DNA of 64,000 nt from Mya arenaria. Taxonomy: Eukaryota > Mollusca > Bivalvia > Myida > Myidae. The notes beneath the pieces were generated by a model, which saw only the letters and a list, made by a program, of their open reading frames with translations, did no database searches and had not been told where the DNA came from. Location of the stretch: contig NC_069130.1 of NCBI RefSeq assembly GCF_026914265.1, forward strand, positions 42,152,429 to 42,216,428, written 5' to 3'. Position 1 is the first letter of the stretch; every line of letters starts with the position of its first letter. Below, piece after piece: positions 56,430 to 64,000 of this stretch. Made by a program: the position numbers and the translations under genes.

Positions 56430-58455
56430 AATATTACAGGTGAACGTATCAAGAACGACAGAGCCTAGATAAACGTATCACGCACGGAAGCGCCCAGGTA
56501 AACGTATCATGAACGACAGAGCCTAGATAAACGCATCACGCACGGAAGCGCCCAGGTAAACGTATCATGAACGACAGAGCCTAGATAAACGCATCACTCA
56601 CGGAAGTGCCCAGGTTAACGTATCATGAACGACAGAGCCTAGATAAACGCATCACGCACGGAAGTGCCCAGGTAAACGTATCATGAACGACAGAGCCTAG
56701 ATAAACGCATCACGCACTGAAGCGCCCAGGTAAACGTATCATGAACGACAGAGCCTAGATAAACGAATCACGCACGGAAGTGCCCAGGTAAACGTATCAT
56801 GAACGACAGAGCCTAGATAAACGCATCACGCACGGAAGCGCCCAGGTAAACGTATCATGAACGACAGAGCCTAGATAAACGCATCACTCACGGAAGTGCC
56901 CAGGTTAACGTATCATGAACGACAGAGCCTAGATAAACGCATCACGCACGGAAGCGCCCAGGTAAGCGTATCATGAACGACAGAGCCTAGATAAACGCAT
57001 CACGCACGGAGGCGCCCAGGTAAACGTATCATGCACGGAAGCGCCCAGATAAACGCATCACGCACGGAAGCGCCCAGGTAAACGTATCATGAACGACAGA
57101 GCCTAGATAAACGTATCATGCACGGATGTGCCCAGGTAAACGTATCATGAACGACAGAGCCTAGATAAACGTATCACGCACTGAAGTGCCCAGGTAAACG
57201 TATCATGAACGACAGAGCCTAGATGAACGCATCACGCACGGAAGTGCCCAGGTAAACGTATCATGAACGACAGAGCCTAGATAAACGTATCACGCACGGA
57301 AGTGCCCAGGTAAACGTATCATGAACGACAGAGCCTAGATAAACGCATCACGCACGGAAGTGTCCAGGTAAACGTATCATGAACAACAGAGCATGGATAA
57401 ACATATCAAGCACGGAAGCGCCCAGGTAAACGTATCATGAACGACAAAGCCTAGATAAATGCATCACGCACGGAAGTGCCCAGGTAAATGTATCATGAAC
57501 GACAGAGCCTAGATAAACGCATCACGCACGGAAGTGCCCAGGCAAATGTATCACGAACGACAGAGCCTAGATAAACGTATACTCACGGAAGTTCACAGGT
57601 AAACGTATCATGAACGACAGAGCCTAGATAAACGCGTCAAGCACGGAAGTGCCCAGGTAAACGCATCATGCACGTTAGAGCCTAGATAAACGCATCATGA
57701 ACGACAGAGCCTAGATAAACGCATCATGAACGACAGAGCCTAAATAAACGCATCATGAACGACAGAGCCTAAATAAACGCATCATGAATGACAGAGCCTA
57801 GATAAACGCATCACCAACGACACAGCCTAGAAAAACGCATCATGAACGACAGAGCCTAGATAAACGCATCACCAACGACAGAGCCTAGTTAAAAGCATCA
57901 TGAACGACAGAGCCTAGATAAACGCATCATGAACGACAGCCTAGATAAACGCATCATGAACGACAGAGCCTAGATAAACGCATCACGAACGGAAGTGCTC
58001 AGGTAAACGTATCACGAACGGAAGCGCCCAGGTAAACGTATCAAGCACGGAAGCGCCAAGGTAAACGTATCATGCACGACAGAGCCTAGATAAACGCATC
58101 ACGAACGGAAGCGCCCAGGTAAACGTATAACGAACGGAAGCACCCAGGTAAACGAGTAAACGTATCAAGAACGTTATCGCCCAGTTAAACGTATTACCAA
58201 CGGAAGCACCCAGGTCAACGTATCACAAACGGAAGGGCCCAGGTAAACGTTTCACGAAAGGAAGGGCCCTGTTTAACGTATCACGAACGGAGGGCCCAGG
58301 TAAACTTATCACGGACGGAAGGGCCCAGATAAACGTCTTACAAACGGAAGAGCCCAGGTAACGTATCTCGAACGGAAGGGCCCAGGTAAACGTATTACGA
58401 ACGGAAGAGCCCAGGTAAACGCATCACGAACGGAAGGGCCCAGGCTATCGTATCT
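56430..58455. repeat. 29/58-bp minisatellite in the B-C spacer (about 70 monomers)
   Basis: For most of its length two 29-bp types alternate: GTATCATGAACGACAGAGCC(TAGATAAAC) and GCATCACGCACGGAAGTGCC(CAGGTAAAC), giving a 58-bp higher-order unit. At 57.66-57.96 kb only the ACGACAGAGCC type is present. From about 58.0 kb the array returns to the ACGGAAGGGCCC type of the A-B spacer. Confidence 0.93.
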
Positions 58456-58739
58456 TGGACGCCATAGTCCAGATGAACTCTGAACGATGCAGCGCAGGTT
58501 AATAAATGATGGCAAAGCTCATATTAACGTATCATGAAAGACATAATTCGGGGAAACGTCTAAGCTAAGGCTATAATTATTTGGTGTTATATATTAACTT
58601 GTCTCCAATGTTTGCTATAAGTATGTCCATATTATTAGGAATGACCCAAGTTATGGGCTGATTACTGAAGATGGTTGAGTAAGGACCATCTGGGCACTGT
58701 TTTTCACTGTAATTTGATCGGACTTATTTAATTATAAAA

Positions 58740-59200
58740 TTTATGAATCCACGGACCTATAACTCTTATATTTATTGATAAAAAAAATCAAGCATTGGTG
58801 TCGGCTTGGACTAATATTCATATTAATGAGATACGCCATTTTATTATAATGTTTAGTCTCATACTAATTCCAGACATTTTTGAATTACGAGAAGTTTGTC
58901 GTGGTTTTATCATACAAGAAATAAAATTAATAATTTTTGACTTTGACTTGAATTATCTCAGATTTTCAGACACGATTAGTTAAGTCAATAGTAATCTTTT
59001 TCATCTGCACCGTCGCCATGAATATTGCTCTGGGTTTTATACCATGTAAAAGTTTCATCACAATCTGACAAACATTATTGTCAAACAATAATCACTCATC
59101 CGATTGTCAATGTCTAATTGGTTGATGAAAGGTCTAATTGGGCTGCATTTGAGATGATTCAGTGGCGTCTGAACAGTCTTGGCCTTTCAAATGTTGAGCA
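58740..59200 (+). promoter_or_regulatory. Inverted copy of the cdc25 upstream block, B-C spacer (right arm)
   Basis: CGCCATGAATATTGCTCTGG, TTTCATCACAATCTGACAAA and ACTCATCCGATTGTCAATG are complementary to the 55570-55690 arm. The region is the direct counterpart of 51680-52140. From 59201 to 59690 no gene is seen. Confidence 0.65.
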
Positions 59201-59699
59201 CAGGAACATAACAACAACAACAACAACAACAACTAATAAACCAGCAACACTAGAAATAGTATAGAAGCTGTCCTTGTTTTTTCAGTTTTCAGTCAACTAT
59301 TGGATTTTTTATAAGGTTCCATTCGTCGTTAAAAGATTGTTTTGTTAAGAACTTAGTCGCAAATCGTCGTCCAAACGTTTTTTGGTTTGTCATTGAAATA
59401 AAACTGCAAAAAACTCAGAATTCACTATCGTATTTTTTACATTCGGTATCGCCGTCTTAATTCAAAACATTATGCGCCAAATAAATGATGTGTTGTGTGA
59501 TATTAGCAAATTTAGCAATGCTTTAAAATGATAGCAATAACACACATTTACCGTCTGTTTTTCGTGTTATTTTTTTCACAATTTAAAAGAGGCGAAACTG
59601 AAATATACATATATTAACTGATTACGTCAATATAATTGCTGGACGGATTCTAAATGAATCGCTTATTATCAAAATTACATTTAGTCTTTAATGTGAATT

Positions 59700-60192
59700 A
59701 TACTATAATTTTATAATTCAAGAGTTTATTGGCGAATCGGCATGTTTGCCTTTGGCCATTTACAAACTATCTACTTATGGCCAAAACACAAAAGTATAAT
59801 AATAAAGCAATCATGTGATGACCTAACATATCTATTTACAAAGGCAATAATCTATTAATATATACGAAAATATAACCAATAGAAGCAGCTTAACTTCTAG
59901 CGTTTCTTGTCTTAATTTCATAGCACTATATATAAACTAAGTTCTGTAAAAATAAATCCCTCTTTACTGACATCAAATATTTAAATTTAGCCATTTTTGG
60001 CCAATTAAATTTAATACGATATTTTTGTCTAAGATCTGAATAGGCTGTACAACAAAGTAGAAAATGATATTCAGACTCCAAAATGTCATGTGAACAAAGT
60101 TTACATTTTCTGTTTTCTCTGTTAATATAAGTATATCGACCAGTCTCTATTTCCAGTGAGTGAGATGACACTAGTAGTCTAAATCTTGATAA
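59700..60192 (-). mobile_element. LINE 3'-end fragment (minus strand)
   Basis: The minus frame 59926-60171 (extending upstream to about 60190) reads LEIETGRYTYINREN, a Cys-His motif CKLC-x12-H-x3-CC, then LRQKYRIKFNWPKMAKFKYL. This is a LINE ORF2 C-terminus comparable to the end of the 44201-46975 ORF. Only the last 80-odd codons and 3'UTR remain. It occupies the same spacer position as the plus-strand fragment 52615-52917, in the opposite orientation. Confidence 0.8.
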
Positions 60193-60479
60193 TAAGCGGT
60201 TCGCGAATGAGCACTGGCTAATATAGAGTCATTTCGCGCTAAACACTAAGCTACATTTATATCGGCACAGGTTTGTTCAGAAGACCCAACATAAACAGTA
60301 ACTACTACTGATAGTGATATTATTTTCTAGTTGGTGCATTCCCGCACATCTAAGTTGGTACATTCCCCACTTATTGCATGCATGCTATTCAAGTTTTTAA
60401 AGTAGTTTGTTGGCTTGTTTAGCAAGGTGACATTCACAGTTAGTAGTGACACCAGCTCCTTAAAGTATATTTAAAAGTG

Positions 60480-61230
60480 ATGACAAACTTAAAATATCAT
60501 CTTTATTCATAAACATATATAACAATAAAACATGTCACTAACAAAACAAAGCACAAAGAACTTACACATAATAAATAAATTATTCTGTATAATTTAACAG
60601 TTTCGGAATAGAAAGCAGGAAAGAAATTGAATGAAAAACAATACATATACAGTATCATTTCCATTATGCATTATGTACTTTTTACATAAATGCTATGGAT
60701 TTGTTTCGATAGAAGTGCCGTTAAATCACTTATCTCAGAACTGGCGTAGTTCATCATATTTTGTCCAAAACCCGGTCTAAATGCTTCTCCGTGACCAGTG
60801 CCACAGATTGTCGCCCTCTTCTATCTGACAAATTTGACAGCCAATCGTAGCGCATTGAGCCGTCTAATCTGTGACGTTAGTTGTCGTATGCATTCTGCTG
60901 GTGAAGACGACAGATGTCAACGCATCAACGTAAAATGTGATTTACATACATATCATATCATATCCGGTTCCGTAGTGTAGTGGTTATCACGTCTGCTTTA
61001 CACGCAGAAGGTCCTGGGTTCGAGCCCCAGCGGAACCAGTGTTTTTTTTTACAATCACCTATTTATTTGTAAAAAATACAGTTCTGAAGTTTACTGATCT
61101 GTCTCCCGGCGATGTTTATGATGTCTAATCTGTGACGTAAATTGTCGTATGCATTCTGCTAGTGAAGAGGCATGTCTTGAGTATTCTGTGACGTCACTAC
61201 ACACGACATATAACGTTAATGAATGACCAA
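60480..61230 (-). promoter_or_regulatory. cdc25 C 3'UTR with polyadenylation signal
   Basis: AATAAA on the minus strand at 60507-60502. Contains tRNA-Val copy 3 on the opposite strand and, left of it, sequence related to the cdc25 A 3'UTR. Confidence 0.75.
60966..61038 (+). tRNA. tRNA-Val(TAC), copy 3, intact
   Basis: 73 nt, all four stems pair: GGTTCCG/CGGAACC acceptor with discriminator A, complete D arm, anticodon arm TCTGC-TTTACAC-GCAGA (anticodon TAC, reads GTA), and T arm CTGGG-TTCGAGC-CCCAG. A box TAGTGTAGTGG and B box GGTTCGAGCCC fit the Pol III consensus. A run of nine or ten T residues follows as terminator. The 3' CCA is not encoded, as expected for a nuclear gene. It lies antisense in the cdc25 C 3'UTR. 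Confidence 0.96.
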
Positions 61231-62495
61231 TCAGAAAGCGAGTCGGAAGGTTCTCCCGGTTTTATCCACACGTGACCTGTGACGCGGTTTATCACCTGCT
61301 GCCCAGGACTTGGACTTGACCCGGAAGTGACGTAAGTCTTTTGCGTGCTCCTCGTGAAGCATGGGTACATACCGCTGGGGAAAGCAATGGTTCTGCAATA
61401 ACAGAATGGTCACATTATTTTACGCATGAAATGGTTTAACAACAGAACAAATAATGATACACACTTAAATCACGCTTCTTTAAATCACCCTTAAATATAG
61501 CTGACCGTTTAACACCACATTGCTCATTCCTATTAACAAGTTAAACATACATTACCTCGTACTGCTGATAAAACGCCTTGTATCCGCCCTCCAAGAGGTA
61601 AACCTCTGGAAAGTTCAGTCGCGGGTAAGAGTCCTGGTTCAAGTCACGGTCCAGTGATCTAAGATGGCGGTACATCTTTGGACCTCGTTCTGATGAGAAC
61701 TCGCAGTGGAAAACGATCACGTGATTCTTATCTGATGACGTCACAGTCTCGTTCAGAAAGTTATGGACGGCGTCCTTTGTGTAGAGATTAATGGCACCCC
61801 TGATATGACCTCCATCGAACTCGTACGGGTATCTGCAGTCTATGACAGTCACGTGATCAATATGGTGGTCGTAGTCGCCGTTTAGTACCGCAGTCATCTG
61901 AAAGATTAAAGCATTGTTTAATGAGGATATCCAGGACACCTTTACTCATTACACTGTTTCATGATACTAAAACGAACATATAAAATATGATACATTTTAA
62001 ACGCGGGTATTGATAATGAAATTGATTATACTAATGTGTGCACGAAAAAAATTATTCAGTTTGGGTGAAAATTTAAAGTACCAACGCCCTTAACAATTCA
62101 GTACACGATACTAAACATAACAATAATCTTACCGTTTCAGATGCAATGGCCTTGAGGTCTTTGTGTTTGCCCGCAATTGTCGGAAGAGCGTTATTACGTG
62201 ACCCGTCGGCCACGAGGTCAGAATGTGTCGACAACCGTTCAACAGCCCGAATGACGTCACTAACGGGTGAATCGGCTACGATGACGTCATCATGTTGCGG
62301 TGACGTGGGTGTGTTTTCAGCTGTTCTGCGTCTTTTTCGTTCCTGTTGAGCGGCGGTGGCGCCTGACGAACATTCTTCGAAGTTCTTGGTGAATAATTTC
62401 TCAACTTGATTTTCATTTTCGGCAGTAGTGTTTCCTTCATCAAATAACAGCTTCTTTCTATAATCAAAGAATTGTCCCTTTAGCAACGGAAACAT
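61231..62495 (-). CDS. CDC25-type dual-specificity phosphatase, paralog C
   Basis: Exons 62133-62495, 61556-61897 and 61231-61392 (363, 342 and 162 nt, phase 0), 288 aa. Seen: MFPLLKGQFFDYRKK, ERKRRRT, ENTPTSP (TP and SP sites), NALPTIAGKHKDLKAIASE, IDCRYPYEFDGGHIRG with Cys142, catalytic HCEFSSERGP (Cys186, Arg192), EVYLLEGGYKAFYQQYE at the end of exon 2, and CFPQRYVPMLHEEH with FRVKSKSWAAG at the C-terminus. Nearly the same as B. All splice sites are canonical and no disruption is seen. It shares promoter, 5' exon and 3' end layout with A and B. Confidence 0.93.
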
Positions 62496-62502
62496 GGTGA
62501 CT

Positions 62503-62901
62503 TTAATAAAATACTACACTGAAAAATTCACAAAAAGACTCAATTTTATTTAAGTCCTTGTACTGCTTTTTTGACCATAGATAAAATGTTAACGACCGTG
62601 TCTAACAAACTCGGTGTAAGCATAGAACCTCAGATGTATCTAAAAATATATAAATATTTAATGCCGATTTTGCCAATAATCTGGCAGTATTGTATGCCAG
62701 TTTGTATAAGATTGAATAAAACTTTGATAGAGTGCTGTGTTTCGCAAGTTATGTCCTGTCATGTCTGAAGTACGAAATCCCGGATTTTAATGAGAGTTTT
62801 AATCAGTAAAATCTAAATGATGTATGCAAATGTACTTACTTTAATACATACCGGAGGGCCAAAGGCGATACGGAACAAAAATCTAAACTCTGAGGAGGCA
62901 T
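62503..62901 (-). other. cdc25 C 5' exon with conserved MPPQ reading frame
   Basis: ATG at 62901 opens MPPQSLDFCSVSPLALRYVL. Exon end 62840 before GTAAGT; next exon start 62518 after TTTCAG. The spliced frame stops at TAA (62505-62503), just before the main ATG at 62495. Same layout as B. Confidence 0.6.
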
Positions 62902-62992
62902 GTTGAAATAAAGCAGTAAAGTTGAAGCTGTATACACGAACAAGATTGGAAAGGATCTGATGAAGTTCTGGAGATCGCCTAGTTTTTATATG

Positions 62993-63000
62993 TCAAATGA
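62993..63000 (-). promoter_or_regulatory. TATA box of cdc25 C
   Basis: TATAAAAA on the minus strand, about 90 nt before the 5' exon ATG. Confidence 0.7.
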
Positions 63001-63014
63001 ATGCAGATAGTTCA

Positions 63015-63300
63015 GCCGTTCACTCAAGCGGTGGACTCTTTGAGTCGCTCAGGTCAACACTGTGATGGCCGCTGAACACCTCAAATGAATTCCAATTAGC
63101 CGCCCATCAAACAATTAGTGTTAACCATTGACAATCTGATGAGTGATTATTGCTGGACAATATTGTTTGTCAGATTGTGATGAAACTTTTACAAGGTATT
63201 GGACCAAGAGCAATATTCATGGCGATGTTTAAGATGAAAGAGACTTTTAATGAGATAAGATTAGTAGAATATTAGATTGTATCGATATAAACTTTATTGT
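63015..63300 (-). promoter_or_regulatory. Conserved upstream block of cdc25 C (left arm)
   Basis: Nearly the same as the B block, with ATTGACAATCTGATGAGTGA and GAGCAATATTCATGGCGATG. An inverted partner, if present, lies beyond the right edge. The last stretch 63301-64000 is the counterpart of 55740-56110 and shows no gene. Confidence 0.6.
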
Positions 63301-64000
63301 CATTAGAAGACATGCAGACAGAAACCTGAAAATGACAATATGTATTGTCTTTTGCTAATATTATCTTTCAAAGCAATAGTAGTTTTATGAAGTGTGTAGA
63401 AAAGGTCATTTTTGAAACGTTTATAAATGATATATTACGGCCAGCTGTATGTGTTTTCAAATGGGTTTTTGTTGTTCATTTTTAAATCCAGAAAATATAC
63501 GATATTTTTGTACTACTAACTGTGCTACATGTGCAGCTTCTGTTGTTGCTTACATAACAACTACTGCTACTAAAACTGATGCACTCTATATATTCAGCAT
63601 TTACTTTAAATAGAAGGACTACGATGCAAAAGACATATAGTGTATGAACAAATACCGCGGTAAAACACATCATTTTGTGCAAAGACCGGTTAAATACCCT
63701 TCCACCGAACTGTATTTTATAATGTTTAACATTATGGTTATAAACGTTTTAAATTCGAATACAATGAAACATTATAAAGCTGATGTTATGTATGTGTTAA
63801 GCTAGCAAATAATGGAACCAAAAGTTGAATATCATATCGTAGAATTTTGAATTAAGTTTTTTGTTTTGTAATATTATTACTTATATTTTTGCTGTTTTTG
63901 TTTTTCATGACCAAATATAACATACATACTTAAGTCATATCTCAATCTCAACTCCTTTTACTGCATAGCATCTAAAGCTATTGAAACTCGTATATATTTT

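Noticed and set aside
59926-60171. 81-codon minus-strand frame as a separate zinc-finger gene
   Set aside because: Its Cys-His motif and following LRQKYRIKFNW match the C-terminus of LINE reverse transcriptase proteins, so it is a LINE fragment.

Overview
The window looks like nuclear DNA of an invertebrate animal, most likely a bivalve mollusc. It is AT-rich, has GT-AG introns, and is crowded with short inverted-repeat elements, LINE tails and minisatellites. The organism call is an inference from genome style; the gene calls rest on the sequence. There is no sign of a prokaryotic operon, a CRISPR array or a retroviral/LTR element. REGION 1 (8-18699, minus strand): sixteen exons of one M13 (neprilysin/endothelin-converting-enzyme-like) zinc metallopeptidase gene. 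They run from the cytoplasmic N-terminus through a transmembrane anchor to the NAYY and PAGILQPPFY motifs. All exon phases join, giving 590 codons. The zinc-binding C-terminal part lies off the left edge. Its introns hold minisatellites (69, 98, 44 and 39 bp units) and several MITE-like elements. Two of the introns contain copies of the gene's own exons. REGION 2 (18.7-41.9 kb): I see no host gene. It is a field of foldback/MITE elements, a 41-bp array, a 42-bp array and a 12-bp array. REGION 3 (41.9-47.3 kb): a leader plus 21-bp array, a damaged tRNA-Val(TAC) gene, and a second copy of the leader interrupted by a 5'-truncated LINE with an open reverse transcriptase frame. REGION 4 (47.6-64 kb): three tandem, apparently intact cdc25-type phosphatase genes on the minus strand (A, B, C). 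Each has three main coding exons with identical exon lengths (363, 342 and 162 nt; 288 aa), plus a 5' exon, a TATA box and a polyadenylation signal. In B and C a tRNA-Val gene lies antisense inside the 3'UTR. The spacers between the genes carry 29/58-bp minisatellites flanked by inverted copies of the cdc25 upstream block. POINTS OF MOST INTEREST: the cdc25-tRNA amplification; replacement of the back-door cysteine by alanine in paralog A only; a conserved 5' exon that is in frame with the enzyme only in A; inverted promoter arms around the spacer arrays; and intronic arrays built from the M13 gene's own splice-acceptor/exon sequence.
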